Source: Nocardia vermiculata NBRC 100427
GTDB lineage: Bacteria > Actinomycetota > Actinomycetes > Mycobacteriales > Mycobacteriaceae
Direction of reading: 5' to 3'
Length of the DNA stretch: 64,000 nt
Assembly: GCF_001613265.1 (NCBI RefSeq)
Contig: NZ_BDCA01000004.1
Span: 62,001 to 126,000 of the forward strand
Positions 25,252 to 34,160 of the stretch are shown here, one piece after another (the first letter of the stretch is position 1; every line of letters starts with the position of its first letter). Below the pieces are notes generated by a model, which saw nothing but the letters and a program-made list of their open reading frames with translations, did not search any database and was not told the origin of the DNA. The translations under genes were made by a program, and so were the position numbers.

Positions 25252-26288
25252 CAGCGGACTCCCTGGGCGCTCAGATGTTGGGCCAATTCGTACAGTCCGC
25301 CCAGATCGATACCGTCGAGCAGAGCGGGCAGATACAACCTGCTGATATCCACCTTCGCGAGTTCCGCGGAACTGTCGTCCTGTGCCTGCAGCGTGGCGGA
25401 ATGCTCCACCGCTTCCTGGATCAGACCGTCGAAGTCGTTGTCGTCGAGTTCGATCCCGGCCTCGGACAGACCCGACCGCACCGCCTCCAGGTCGAGTTCA
25501 CCGGCGGCGACCCGGGCACGCACCGGGGCCGGGAGGAACCCTTCGGTGGCGCGGTTGACGATGACGGTGCCGATCCGGAAATCGGATTCGGTCAGTTCGG
25601 CGATCGCGTCGGCGGTCTCCTGGACCGGTAGTGCCTCGAGCAGCGTCACCAGATGAACCACGGTCTGCTCGGAATGCAGCAGTGCCGAGACCCCCTCGGC
25701 CTGCGCGGCGATCGGCCCGCCCTTGGCGACCTCGGCCATCGCCTTGGTGACGTCGAGGAAACTCGCGATCCGGCCGGTGGGCGGGGCGTCGATGACTATC
25801 TCGTCGTAGGCCCGCTTACCGGACTTGTCGGTGCGTACCGCGCATTCCTTGATCTTCCCGGTGAGAATCACGTCGCGCAGGCCCGGTGCGATGGTGGTGA
25901 CGAATTCGATCGCGCCCATGCGCCGCATCGCCCGGCCCGCGAAGCCGAGGTTGTAGAACATGTCCAGGTATTCGAGGAAGGCATGTTCGATATCGAGGGC
26001 CAGCGCCATCACCTCGCCACCACCGTCGGCGGTCGCGATTTTGGTTTCGGTGGGCGGAAGCGGCGGCAGATCGAACAACTGGGCGATCGATTGGCGCCCC
26101 TCCACCTCGACCAGCAGTACCCGCCGGCCCCCCGCGGCCAAGGTCAGCGCCAGCGCGCCCGCGACCGTCGACTTTCCGGTGCCACCCTTGCCGGTCACGT
26201 AATGCAGCCGCGCGGTGTCGGCTCGGTCCGGCCACCCTAATTTCAGCCCCGATTCATCCGAATCGGGCACTGCTGTCGGTACTCCCAC
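25251..26288 (-). CDS. ArsA/GET3-like ATPase, first subunit
   Basis: A 345-residue P-loop ATPase equivalent to Rv3679. The deviant Walker A is [13 protein letters not shown] near residue 25, followed by [36 protein letters not shown] and [17 protein letters not shown]. The GTG at 26288 gives a start matching the mycobacterial protein; earlier codons would add an unlikely Cys-rich stretch. It is coupled to the downstream ATPase and divergent from the DUF4177-like gene at 26441. Confidence 0.88.
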   Translation of the reverse strand: MGVPTAVPDSDESGLKLGWPDRADTARLHYVTGKGGTGKSTVAGALALTLAAGGRRVLLVEVEGRQSIAQLFDLPPLPPTETKIATADGGGEVMALALDIEHAFLEYLDMFYNLGFAGRAMRRMGAIEFVTTIAPGLRDVILTGKIKECAVRTDKSGKRAYDEIVIDAPPTGRIASFLDVTKAMAEVAKGGPIAAQAEGVSALLHSEQTVVHLVTLLEALPVQETADAIAELTESDFRIGTVIVNRATEGFLPAPVRARVAAGELDLEAVRSGLSEAGIELDDNDFDGLIQEAVEHSATLQAQDDSSAELAKVDISRLYLPALLDGIDLGGLYELAQHLSAQGVR

Positions 26289-26440
26289 GTTCGCGAGCCT
26301 ATAACCCGTTACGAAACAGCCACCACAGGATCGCTCTACTGTTCGGTACGACACAGGACACTTCCGTCCCGGCCCGAATTGTGCTGATCGCGTGGAGCGG
26401 GGGCGCATTCCACACCCGTGCACCCAGTACGCTTCGCGAC

Positions 26441-26605
26441 ATGAGTGATGTGACGGTGTGGGAATATTCGACGGTGCCGCTGCTGACGCACGCCACCAAA
26501 CAGATTCTGGACCAGTGGGGAGCCGACGGCTGGGAACTGGTGACGGTGCTGCCCGGACCGACGGGCGAGCAGCATGTGGCCTACCTGAAGCGGCCCAAGC
26601 AGTGA
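26441..26605 (+). CDS. Small DUF4177-like protein
   Basis: A 54-residue protein beginning MSDVTVWEYSTVPL and containing GADGWELVTVLPG near its centre, a pattern of DUF4177-type beta-sheet proteins. It corresponds by position and sequence to Rv3678A. Its stop overlaps the GTG of the RidA gene, so the two are translated together. The function is unknown. Confidence 0.85.
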   Translation: MSDVTVWEYSTVPLLTHATKQILDQWGADGWELVTVLPGPTGEQHVAYLKRPKQ

Positions 26606-27072
26606 CGACCCCGGGAACCGGCTGGCAGGCCGGTCTCGATCGCCTGGGACTGACCCTGCCGGCGGTCGCGGCCCCGGCGGGCGCCTATATTCCGGCCGTT
26701 CGCAGCGGATCGATGGTCTATACAGCCGGACAGTTGCCGTTCGTGGACGGTGCCCTGTCGGCCACCGGCAAGGTCGGTGCCGAGGTGAGCGTGGAGCAGG
26801 CTGCGCACGCCGCCGGGCTCTGCGCCCTGAACGCCTTGGCCGCTGTGCACGATCTGGTCGGACTGGACGCGGTGGTGCGCATCGTGAAGGTCGTCGGGTT
26901 CGTCGCCTCGGCCCCCGGATTCACCGATCAGCCGCTGGTCGTCAACGGCGCGTCGGAACTACTGGGTGAGATATTCGGCGCGGCCGGGGTGCATGCGCGC
27001 TCCGCCGTCGGTGTCTTCGAGCTGCCCAAGGCGACGCCTGTCGAAGTGGAGCTCATCGCCGAAGTGCGGTAG
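26602..27072 (+). CDS. RidA-family (YjgF/YER057c/UK114) protein
   Basis: A 156-residue protein of the longer actinobacterial RidA subgroup (Rv3678c-like). It contains YIPAVRSGSMVYTAGQLPF and the C-terminal RSAVGVFELPKATPVEVELIAEV, where the Arg before the S/V and the Glu near the end line the RidA active-site pocket. RidA proteins deaminate reactive enamines or imines; in this subgroup the activity is unproven. GTG start overlaps the preceding stop (GTGA). Confidence 0.88.
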   Translation: MTTPGTGWQAGLDRLGLTLPAVAAPAGAYIPAVRSGSMVYTAGQLPFVDGALSATGKVGAEVSVEQAAHAAGLCALNALAAVHDLVGLDAVVRIVKVVGFVASAPGFTDQPLVVNGASELLGEIFGAAGVHARSAVGVFELPKATPVEVELIAEVR

Positions 27073-27118
27073 CAAGGTCTGTAACCCGCGCGTTGGCGCA
27101 TCGGCGTTAGGACCCCTC

Positions 27119-27916
27119 ATGAGCCTCACACATCCCGCGTACGAGCAGCTGCGACAGGTCACCGAGACCGCTTCGGTGCTGTTGGCGGACAACCCGAACC
27201 AGATGACCCTGGACGGCACCAATACCTGGATCCTGCGGTTGCCGGGGCGATCGGATTGTGTGGTCATCGACCCGGGGCCCAAGGACAAGGCGCACAGTGA
27301 GGCGATCGCGCGGGAGACCGGTGGTGAGATCGCGTTGACGCTGATCACGCACCATCATCACGATCACACCGGCGGTATCGACCGGCTGGTGAAGCTCACC
27401 GGAACGCCGGTGCGGGCGATGGATCCCGGATATCTGTCCGGTTCGGATGCCCCACTGGCCGACGGTGAGCTCATCGAGGCGGCCGGATTGCGCCTGCGCG
27501 TGGTGGCCACACCCGGACATACCCAGGATTCGGTGAGTGTCGTGGTCGACGATGCGCTGCTCACGGGCGATACCGTGCTCGGCAGCGGTACCACGGTGCT
27601 GGAATCACGCGACGACGCCCTGGGGGACTATCTGAGTTCGCTGGACCGGCTCGCCGAGCTGGCGCCCGGCCGGGCACTGCTACCGGCACACGGCCCCGAC
27701 CATGTGCAGGCCGAGCCGGTGATCGGCTACTACATCCAGCACCGGAAGCAGCGCCTGGATCAGGTGCGGGCTGCACTGCACGAACTCGGTGACAGCGCTA
27801 CCCCGATGAAGATCGTGGCGCACGTCTACGCCGATGTCGACAAGAAACTGTGGCCGGCCGCACGAAGCTCGGTCCAGGCGCAGCTGGCCTACCTGCGCGG
27901 GGTCGGAGCCCACTGA
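27119..27916 (+). CDS. Metallo-beta-lactamase-fold hydrolase
   Basis: A 265-residue protein equivalent to Rv3677c and similar to LACTB2. The zinc-binding motif THHHHDHTGG is at about residues 80-89, followed by VVATPGHTQDSVS, LLTGDTVLGSGTT and LPAHGPDH. The C-terminal helical part (YIQHRKQRLDQVRAAL, YADVDKKLWPAA) matches the winged-helix tail of LACTB2-type endoribonucleases. It could be an RNA-processing or thioester hydrolase. It is convergent with crp. Confidence 0.87.
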   Translation: MSLTHPAYEQLRQVTETASVLLADNPNQMTLDGTNTWILRLPGRSDCVVIDPGPKDKAHSEAIARETGGEIALTLITHHHHDHTGGIDRLVKLTGTPVRAMDPGYLSGSDAPLADGELIEAAGLRLRVVATPGHTQDSVSVVVDDALLTGDTVLGSGTTVLESRDDALGDYLSSLDRLAELAPGRALLPAHGPDHVQAEPVIGYYIQHRKQRLDQVRAALHELGDSATPMKIVAHVYADVDKKLWPAARSSVQAQLAYLRGVGAH

Positions 27917-27956
27917 CGCAGGCCGGCACCCACCGGCGCCGAACCGGCCGGCGCCG

Positions 27957-27985
27957 GAGCGCGGTGGGAGTTCCCTACCGCGCTC
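27957..27985. terminator. Hairpin overlapping the crp stop
   Basis: GAGCGCGGT (27957-27965) pairs with ACCGCGCTC (27977-27985) around an 11-base loop that itself contains GGGA/TCCC. It lies 41 bases after the metallohydrolase stop and overlaps the last codons of convergent crp. Confidence 0.55.
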
Positions 27986-28649
27986 GGCGAGCCAGCCGCT
28001 CCGAATCGGAGATCAGCACGCTCTTACCTTCGAGCCGCAGCCACCCGCGGTGGGCGAAATCGGCCAGCGCCTTGTTCACCGTCTCGCGCGAGGCGCCGAC
28101 GAGCTGGGCGATCTCTTCCTGGGTGAGGTCGTGGGTGACGCGCAGCGCACCGGCCTCCTGGGTGCCGAACCGCTGGGCGAGCTGCAACAGCGCCTTGGCA
28201 ACGCGACCGGGGACATCGGTGAAGATGAGGTCCGCCAGGTTGTTGTTGGTACGCCGCAGCCGGCGGGCGAGAACCCGCAGCAACTGTTCGGCGATCTCCG
28301 GGCGCTGATCGATCCACGTCTTGAGCGCTTCGCGATCCATGGTCACCGCGCGCACCTCGGTGACGGTGGTGGCCGTGGAGGTACGCGGACCCGGATCGAA
28401 GATCGACAGCTCGCCGAACATGTCCGACGGGCCCATGATGGTCAGCAGGTTCTCGCGCCCGTCCGGGGAGCGCCGACCGATCTTCACCTTGCCCGACGTG
28501 ATGATGTACAGCCGATCGCCCGGCTCGCCCTCGTTGAAGATGACGTGGCCACGAGGAAAGTCCACGGGCTGCAGCTGTTTGGCGAGAGCGGCCACCGCGG
28601 TGGGCTCTACGCCTTGGAAGATGCCTGCTCTGGCGAGGGCCTCGTCCAC
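27975..28649 (-). CDS. crp: CRP/FNR-family global regulator (Crp, GlxR-type)
   Basis: A 224-residue cAMP receptor protein, the same length as Rv3676. The cyclic-nucleotide domain includes the phosphate-binding cassette [18 protein letters not shown] at about residues 78-95. The C-terminal winged helix has the recognition segment [13 protein letters not shown] near residue 184. It binds TGTGAnnnnnnTCACA-type sites. One perfect site lies in this window at 38919-38934. It starts with GTG and is convergent with the metallohydrolase gene; a gap of 258 bases separates it from the small membrane protein gene on the same strand. Confidence 0.94.
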   Translation of the reverse strand: MDEALARAGIFQGVEPTAVAALAKQLQPVDFPRGHVIFNEGEPGDRLYIITSGKVKIGRRSPDGRENLLTIMGPSDMFGELSIFDPGPRTSTATTVTEVRAVTMDREALKTWIDQRPEIAEQLLRVLARRLRRTNNNLADLIFTDVPGRVAKALLQLAQRFGTQEAGALRVTHDLTQEEIAQLVGASRETVNKALADFAHRGWLRLEGKSVLISDSERLARRAR

Positions 28650-28907
28650 GAATGTGCTCCTTATGGGAATTGGCGGTGCTCACTGCGGCGTCAGCGGGTC
28701 CAGCGTGTCACTCCTACGTGTTACGCAGGCTCCGCCTGGCTCGTACCACTCTCGCCACAGTGCGGACCGAAGCGTTCGGCCGACAGTGCAGTCTACTTGG
28801 CATCTCCGCAGCGTAGTGACAGACACCACGTAACGTGCGGTATGTGAACGCGTACGCTCCCGCGGAAAGTTCCCGAGAGTGGGGACAGGTGAGTGTTGCG
28901 CGGCGCC

Positions 28908-29147
28908 TCAGCTGGCCTGCGCGACGTCCAGTTCTTCGCGGTTGCGTCGGCGCGGCGCGGGGCCGGCATGGGTGGGTACACCCAACTGAGCCAGTTCGTT
29001 GACCTCGGCATTACTTGCCCTGTCCAGATATTGCTGGACCTCTTCGCCCGGTTCGAGAAGTTTCCGGAGTCGGTTCTCGACACGTTCCATAGACAAAGCG
29101 AACAGCATCAACGCCACCGGGAAGAGCACCACAGCGAGTCCTTGCAT
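28908..29147 (-). CDS. Small membrane protein (Rv3675-like)
   Basis: A 79-residue protein with an N-terminal transmembrane helix GLAVVLFPVALMLFALSMERV followed by an amphipathic, coiled-coil-like stretch (ENRLRKLLEPGEEVQQYLD) and a basic tail PRRRNREELD. It occupies the place of Rv3675 between crp and nth. A GTG at 29186 could add 13 residues. Its role is unknown. Confidence 0.65.
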   Translation of the reverse strand: MQGLAVVLFPVALMLFALSMERVENRLRKLLEPGEEVQQYLDRASNAEVNELAQLGVPTHAGPAPRRRNREELDVAQAS

Positions 29148-29238
29148 ACGGGTGAGTAAACACGGAGAAGGTCTCAGATGGAACACGGGGTGAGTTCGCG
29201 AATGCGCTCACGTCGGTGTGGTTCCGTATGGTGGACGA

Positions 29239-30114
29239 GTGCGTGAACCCAGATCCACCGGCGTGAACGGGCACGAAACGGCCGCGCCGGCCACCGATGC
29301 GGCATCGGTCACACCGAAGGAATCGAGCGCGTCGACTGCCGGAAAATCCACGAAATCCGTGCGAGGGACCACGAAGCAGGCCGCCCGATTTGCCGGAGAA
29401 ACCCGATTAGGCCTGGTGCGTCGCGCCCGTCGGATGAATCGCACACTGGCGCTGGCCTTTCCGGACGCGCACTGTGAACTGGATTTCACCACACCTCTCG
29501 AATTGGCCGTCGCCACAATCCTTTCCGCGCAGTGCACCGATGTGCGGGTCAATCTGACAACGCCGGCGCTGTTCGCGCGCTACCGTGATGCCAAGGCCTA
29601 TGCCGAGGCCGACCGGACCGAACTCGAGGAATTCATCCGGCCTACCGGATTCTTCCGGAACAAGACCAATTCACTGATCGGGTTGGGGCAGGCACTGCTG
29701 GAACGCCATGACGGCGAATTACCGCGCACTCTGCCCGAATTGGTGAAGTTGCCGGGTATCGGCCGCAAGACCGCCAACGTTATTCTCGGCAATGCCTTCG
29801 ATGTGCCGGGAATCACTGTCGACACGCATTTCTCACGGCTGGTGCAACGCTGGAAGTGGACCACCGCGGACGATCCGGTGAAGATCGAACATGCCGTCGG
29901 AGAATTGATCGACCGCAAGGACTGGACGATGCTCTCGCACCGGGTGATCTTCCACGGCCGCCGCGTCTGCCATGCCCGCAAGCCGGCGTGTGGCGTTTGC
30001 CTGCTGGCCAAGGATTGCCCGTCCTACGGTGTCGGCCCGACCGACCCGGTCACCGCCGCCGCCCTGGTGAAGGGACCCGAGGCCGAGCATCTGCTCGAAT
30101 TGGTGGGCCGGTGA
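29239..30114 (+). CDS. nth: Endonuclease III (Nth), base-excision repair glycosylase/AP lyase
   Basis: A 291-residue enzyme, longer than the ~245 residues usual in the family because of a Ser/Thr/Lys-rich, probably disordered N-terminus. The helix-hairpin-helix carries the catalytic lysine in [14 protein letters not shown], and the catalytic aspartate is in TVDTHFSRL. Four cysteines in a C-x6-C-x2-C-x5-C pattern ([17 protein letters not shown]) bind a [4Fe-4S] cluster. It removes oxidised pyrimidines from DNA. The start is a choice: GTG at 29239 has GGTGGA upstream, and GTG at 29218 is possible. It heads a four-gene operon with overlapping starts and stops. Confidence 0.92.
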   Translation: MREPRSTGVNGHETAAPATDAASVTPKESSASTAGKSTKSVRGTTKQAARFAGETRLGLVRRARRMNRTLALAFPDAHCELDFTTPLELAVATILSAQCTDVRVNLTTPALFARYRDAKAYAEADRTELEEFIRPTGFFRNKTNSLIGLGQALLERHDGELPRTLPELVKLPGIGRKTANVILGNAFDVPGITVDTHFSRLVQRWKWTTADDPVKIEHAVGELIDRKDWTMLSHRVIFHGRRVCHARKPACGVCLLAKDCPSYGVGPTDPVTAAALVKGPEAEHLLELVGR

Positions 30115-30752
30115 AGTCGGTACCCGCGGCGTGGAGATGGGCTTTCGTTGTACTTGTCGCAGTAGTAGCGCTGGCGGTCGCGCTGTGGCCGCGCGAGAGT
30201 GGTGACGGCGCCCCGGCGACCCCCACCGCAGCCTCCGGTGGTGGCGGCACGGTCACCGACGCCCAACGCGATGCGGCGGACCTGGCGTCGTGCCCACGTC
30301 CGCACGACGGGGCGAGCACCGCGGCAGGACCGCTGGCGACCATCGACGTCGAATGCCTGGCCGACGGCAGCTCGATGGCCGTGGGCAAGTCGCTGGCGGG
30401 CCGTCCGGCACTGCTGAACCTCTGGGCCTACTGGTGCGAACCCTGTGCCCGGGAACTACCCGCTCTACAGCAGTACGCCGGACGCGCCGGTGACGCGCTG
30501 ACGGTACTGACCGTGCACAGCGATCCCGACGAGGGCAAGGGCCTGGCGCGCCTGCGCGACCTCGGGGTCCGCCTGCCCGGGGTACAGGACGGCAGCGGAA
30601 AGGTCCGCACCGCGGTGGGAGCCCCCGCGGTCCTGCCGGTGTCGGTCCTGGTCCGCGCCGATGGATCGATTGCGAAGGTGGTGGTCCGGCCGTTCGACTC
30701 GGCAGACGACATCGCCGCCACCGTCGCCCGGGAACTGGGAGTCGACGTATGA
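30111..30752 (+). CDS. Membrane-anchored thioredoxin-like protein (TlpA/ResA-type)
   Basis: A 213-residue protein equivalent to Rv3673c. One N-terminal transmembrane helix ([17 protein letters not shown]) is followed by a Gly/Thr-rich linker and an extracytoplasmic thioredoxin fold with the active site [13 protein letters not shown] near residue 110. The cis-proline is in [11 protein letters not shown]. It would reduce or isomerise disulfides outside the membrane. The GTG overlaps the nth stop. Its neighbour MarP needs a disulfide, so a functional link is possible but is only an inference. Confidence 0.87.
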   Translation: MKSVPAAWRWAFVVLVAVVALAVALWPRESGDGAPATPTAASGGGGTVTDAQRDAADLASCPRPHDGASTAAGPLATIDVECLADGSSMAVGKSLAGRPALLNLWAYWCEPCARELPALQQYAGRAGDALTVLTVHSDPDEGKGLARLRDLGVRLPGVQDGSGKVRTAVGAPAVLPVSVLVRADGSIAKVVVRPFDSADDIAATVARELGVDV

Positions 30753-31462
30753 GCGGGCCGGACATACCGCAGTGGCTACGCGGTGTGGCCGAGCACGAAC
30801 CCGCCGATCCCGCGGGCGTGAACCCGATCCTCACCCGTACCGTCGCGAAACTGGCGGCCACCGCACTGCGCCCTCGCGACGCGGCGGTCCTGGTGCTGTT
30901 CGGTGGTGCCGCCGAATCCGATCCGGACGCACCGGGCGGGCTCCCGGCGGATGCCGACGTACTGCTCACCCAACGCGCCGCCACACTGCGCCAGCACCGC
31001 GGCCAGGTCGCCTTCCCCGGCGGTGGGGTCGAACCGGGCGACGACGGGCCGATCGGCACCGCGTTGCGTGAGGCGTGGGAGGAGACCGGCCTGGATTCGC
31101 GCGGCGTCGAGCCGTTCGCGGTGCTGCCGAAGATCTTCGTCCCACCGTCTCGATTCGATGTCACCCCCGTGGTGGCCTACTGGCGAACGCCGGGAGAGGT
31201 CGGGGTGGTCAGCGAAGCCGAGGCTGCTCGGGTGGTCCGGGTGCCGCTGGCCGACCTGCTCGACCCGGCGAACCGCTTCGTCGTGCGGCATCCGCTCGGC
31301 TACGTCGGTCCGGCGTTCGCCGTCGACGGCATGCTCGTCTGGGGTTTCACCGCCGGCGTCCTCGCCGGTCTACTCGCGGTATCGGGATGGGAGCCGGAGT
31401 GGGATCACCACGATGTGCGTGATCTGCAGACTTCGCTCGCGGCAGTGGGGATGACGTTATGA
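30749..31462 (+). CDS. NUDIX hydrolase, coenzyme A pyrophosphatase-like
   Basis: A 237-residue protein equivalent to Rv3672c. The CoA-specific signature precedes the Nudix box: LLTQRAATLRQHRGQVAFPGG runs into GGVEPGDDGPIGTALREAWEETGL, with the REAWEE core binding Mg2+. Such enzymes cleave CoA or its oxidised form to 4'-phosphopantetheine and 3',5'-ADP. ATG overlaps the previous stop and its own stop overlaps the marP start. Confidence 0.9.
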   Translation: MSGPDIPQWLRGVAEHEPADPAGVNPILTRTVAKLAATALRPRDAAVLVLFGGAAESDPDAPGGLPADADVLLTQRAATLRQHRGQVAFPGGGVEPGDDGPIGTALREAWEETGLDSRGVEPFAVLPKIFVPPSRFDVTPVVAYWRTPGEVGVVSEAEAARVVRVPLADLLDPANRFVVRHPLGYVGPAFAVDGMLVWGFTAGVLAGLLAVSGWEPEWDHHDVRDLQTSLAAVGMTL

Positions 31463-32652
31463 CCAGTTCCGGATGGCTCGATCTCGCGGTCCTCATCATC
31501 GCGCTGCTGGCCGCGACCTCGGGGTGGCGGCAGGGGGCGGTCGCTTCGGCTCTCGGATTTCTCGGTGTGGTGCTCGGCGCCGTCGCCGGGATCCTGATCG
31601 CGCCGCACATCCTGCAGCATGTCAGCGAAGGCCGGCAGCGCGTCCTGGTCGGCGTGGTACTGATCGTCGCGCTGGTGATCGTCGGTGAGATCGCGGGCAT
31701 GGTGCTGGGGCGCGCGGCGCGCAGCGGCATGCGGCATCCGTTCACCCGCAGCGTGGACAGTGTGGTCGGCGCGGTGCTGCAGTGCGTTGCCGTACTGGTC
31801 ACCGCGTGGCTGCTGGCGCTGCCACTGGCCTCGTCCTCACAGCCCGGCATCGCGGCCGCGATCAACGGTTCCCGCGTGCTCGCCGATGTGAACGGCGTTG
31901 CGCCGAACTGGTTGCGACGGGTTCCGAACGAGTTCTCGAACCTGCTCAACACCTCCGGTCTGCCCGAGGTCATCGGCCCGTTCGGGCGGGCGCCGATCGC
32001 CGCCGTCGAACCACCGGATCCCAGCGTCCTGGACTCTCCGGTCGCGCTGAATCTGCAGCACAGTGTGCTGCGGATCAACGGTGTCGCGCCGAGCTGCCAG
32101 CGCGCGCTGGAAGGCTCCGGGTTCGTGGTGGCACCCGAGCGCATCATGACCAATGCCCACGTCGTGGCCGGCACCTCCACGGTGCAGGTCGACACCGCGC
32201 GTGGCCGGCTCGACGCCACCGTGGTGCTGTTCGATCCGCGTAAGGATGTCGCGATCCTGTCGGTACCCGGACTCGAGGCCCCGGTGATTCCGCTGGCGTC
32301 GGAATCCGCGAAATCCGGTCAGAGCGCGATCGTGCTCGGATATCCGGGCGGCGGTCCCTACACCGCCAGCGCGGCCCGGGTGCGCGAGACGCTGGAGCTG
32401 ACCGGGCCCGATATCTACAAGACCAATACCGTCGAGCGCCAGGTCTACACCGTGCGTGGCCAGGTACGCGCGGGGAATTCGGGTGGTCCGCTGGTCGACA
32501 CCGATGGCCGGGTGCTCGGAGTGGTCTTCGGCGCGGCCGTCACCAACGACGACACCGGGTACGTGCTGACCCGCAAGGAGATCCAAGCCGATCTGGACAC
32601 CGCACAGGGGTCCACCGCGCAGGTCGGTACGGGGGAGTGCGTGCTGAGTTGA
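31459..32652 (+). CDS. marP: Membrane serine protease MarP (acid resistance)
   Basis: A 397-residue protein equivalent to Rv3671c. Four N-terminal transmembrane helices lie within residues 1-130 (CvpA-like). The periplasmic chymotrypsin-like protease has its triad in TNAHVVAG (His near 234), DPRKDVAIL (Asp near 263) and RAGNSGGPL (Ser near 340). Cysteines in PSCQRAL and TGECVLS match the pair that forms the activating disulfide. MarP processes the peptidoglycan hydrolase RipA and maintains cytoplasmic pH in acid. It is the last gene of the nth operon. Confidence 0.94.
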   Translation: MTSSGWLDLAVLIIALLAATSGWRQGAVASALGFLGVVLGAVAGILIAPHILQHVSEGRQRVLVGVVLIVALVIVGEIAGMVLGRAARSGMRHPFTRSVDSVVGAVLQCVAVLVTAWLLALPLASSSQPGIAAAINGSRVLADVNGVAPNWLRRVPNEFSNLLNTSGLPEVIGPFGRAPIAAVEPPDPSVLDSPVALNLQHSVLRINGVAPSCQRALEGSGFVVAPERIMTNAHVVAGTSTVQVDTARGRLDATVVLFDPRKDVAILSVPGLEAPVIPLASESAKSGQSAIVLGYPGGGPYTASAARVRETLELTGPDIYKTNTVERQVYTVRGQVRAGNSGGPLVDTDGRVLGVVFGAAVTNDDTGYVLTRKEIQADLDTAQGSTAQVGTGECVLS

Positions 32653-32663
32653 GGTGCGGCCGG

Positions 32664-33635
32664 TCAGGCGCAGCGTGCCGTGGCCGGGCCACCCAGTAGT
32701 TTCGCCACTTCGGCGGTGACCGCCTCCGGATTCTCCTGATGGGCGAAATGGCCGGCATCCGGAATTCGCACCACCCGGCGGTCCGGGGCCAACCGCGCCG
32801 CACCGCGGACGGTCGCCTCCAGCATGTACCGGTCGGATTCACCGTGCAGCATCAGCGTCGGCACGCGCACCGGCTCCCGCATCGCGGCCAGGAACCGGCG
32901 GCCGTCGGGACGCCACTGGCTACGGAAGGCCCAGCGCTGATACTCCAGGGCGCAATGCGCCGCTCCGGAGATCCGGATCGCCGAGCGCATCCGCTGCGCG
33001 GTGTCGACGAACTCCGCGGTTGTGGCCCAGTGTGTGCCGGCTCGGTCGCGCATCAGTCGCTCGACTTCGAACCCGTCCTGTCGGGTCAGCAGTTGCTCGC
33101 CGTAACGGGGCAGCTGATAGCGCAGGAAGTTCGGCAGGTATGCGGCGCGCTGCCGGCGGTTTCGCAGCACCGCGCGTTTGAGCGCCACCGGATGCGGTGA
33201 CGCGATCAGTGCGATGGACCGCACCACCCGCGGATGCAGCACCGCGGTCGCCCAGCAGACCAAACCACCTTCGGCATGGCCTACCAGGGTGGCGTCGGTG
33301 TGGCCGAGCGCGCGGACCAGTCCGGCGATATCACCGGCCAGAGTCCACCCGTCGTATCCGCGCGGAGGTTTGTCCGAATCGCCGTAGCCACGCAGATCGA
33401 CTGCGACCGCTCGATATCCGGCCTCGGTCAGTCCGGTGAGCTGATGACGCCACGACCACCAGAAATCACCGAAGCCGTGCAGCAGAACGACCAGCGGGCG
33501 GTCGGAACCGCCCACCGCATCGTTCGCGTCGCCCTCGGCGATGTGGAAACGGATGCCGTTGGCGCGCACGTCACGATGCGTCCACGGACCGTCGAAACGG
33601 ACACTGGACGGATCAGGAAGCGGATTCGACGACAC
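32664..33635 (-). CDS. ephE: Alpha/beta-hydrolase, EphE-like, with degenerate nucleophile elbow
   Basis: A 323-residue alpha/beta-hydrolase at the position of Rv3670 (EphE). The oxyanion motif LLHGFGDFWWSWRHQL and VDLRGYGDSDKPPRGYDG match epoxide hydrolases. However, the elbow reads LVGHAEGGLVCWA, placing alanine where the Asp or Ser nucleophile of G-x-Nuc-x-G is expected. The late acid (LMLHGESDRY) and histidine (DAGHFAHQE) remain. It may use the neighbouring Glu, be a non-catalytic binding protein, or follow a different mechanism. It is convergent with marP. Confidence 0.83.
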   Translation of the reverse strand: MSSNPLPDPSSVRFDGPWTHRDVRANGIRFHIAEGDANDAVGGSDRPLVVLLHGFGDFWWSWRHQLTGLTEAGYRAVAVDLRGYGDSDKPPRGYDGWTLAGDIAGLVRALGHTDATLVGHAEGGLVCWATAVLHPRVVRSIALIASPHPVALKRAVLRNRRQRAAYLPNFLRYQLPRYGEQLLTRQDGFEVERLMRDRAGTHWATTAEFVDTAQRMRSAIRISGAAHCALEYQRWAFRSQWRPDGRRFLAAMREPVRVPTLMLHGESDRYMLEATVRGAARLAPDRRVVRIPDAGHFAHQENPEAVTAEVAKLLGGPATARCA

Positions 33636-33656
33636 GCCGGAAGCGTAATAGCCGAG

Positions 33657-34160
33657 TCAGGAAGTGACCTTGTCGGCTGCGGTCTCGGCGGTTGCGGCCG
33701 AGGACCCGAAGCTCTGCGGCAGCACCGAACGGGTCTCCTTGAGCGATTCGATGGTCTTCGCCGGCGCCCTCAGCTTGCGCACCTTCAGATAACCGAGCAG
33801 CGCCAGGACGACCACCACCACGACCATCAGCGCGAAGACGATCAGGAATGCCGCCCACCGGTACAGCCAGACATCCAGCAGTTCCGCGAGGAAGAAGAAA
33901 AAGAAGAACGAAGAGAACAGCAGAACCGTGAGCGCACCGATGAAGAAGATGCTGCCCTGCAGACCCTTCTTGATCTCACCGGTCACCTCGGCCTTGGCCA
34001 GTTCCACCTCGGCGCGGACCAGGGTCGACATCTGCTCCGTGGCATCGCGCACCAGGTCGCCGACGCTGGCATTCCCGGTGGTATCGACCTCGGACAGCGG
34101 AATCGAGGTGATGGTCCGGTTTCGGCCCTCGTGCCCGTTACCGCCGTGTGTGAAGCTCAA
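33657..34160 (-). CDS. Membrane protein of the phage-holin superfamily III/DUF1469 type
   Basis: A 167-residue protein equivalent to Rv3669. A helical N-terminal half (VGDLVRDATEQMSTLVRAEVELAKAEV) is followed by two transmembrane helices, the first unusually rich in Phe (SSFFFFFFLAELL), then a basic loop LKVRKLRAPAKT. The only start that fits is TTG at 34160, overlapping the nhaA stop by two bases. The family is common in actinobacterial envelopes; its role is unknown. Confidence 0.8.
   Translation of the reverse strand: MSFTHGGNGHEGRNRTITSIPLSEVDTTGNASVGDLVRDATEQMSTLVRAEVELAKAEVTGEIKKGLQGSIFFIGALTVLLFSSFFFFFFLAELLDVWLYRWAAFLIVFALMVVVVVVLALLGYLKVRKLRAPAKTIESLKETRSVLPQSFGSSAATAETAADKVTS

Noticed and set aside
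28814..28830. Autoregulatory CRP site upstream of crp
   Set aside because: Only GTGA and CAC are kept out of the full palindrome and it lies about 160 bases from the start; too weak to claim.
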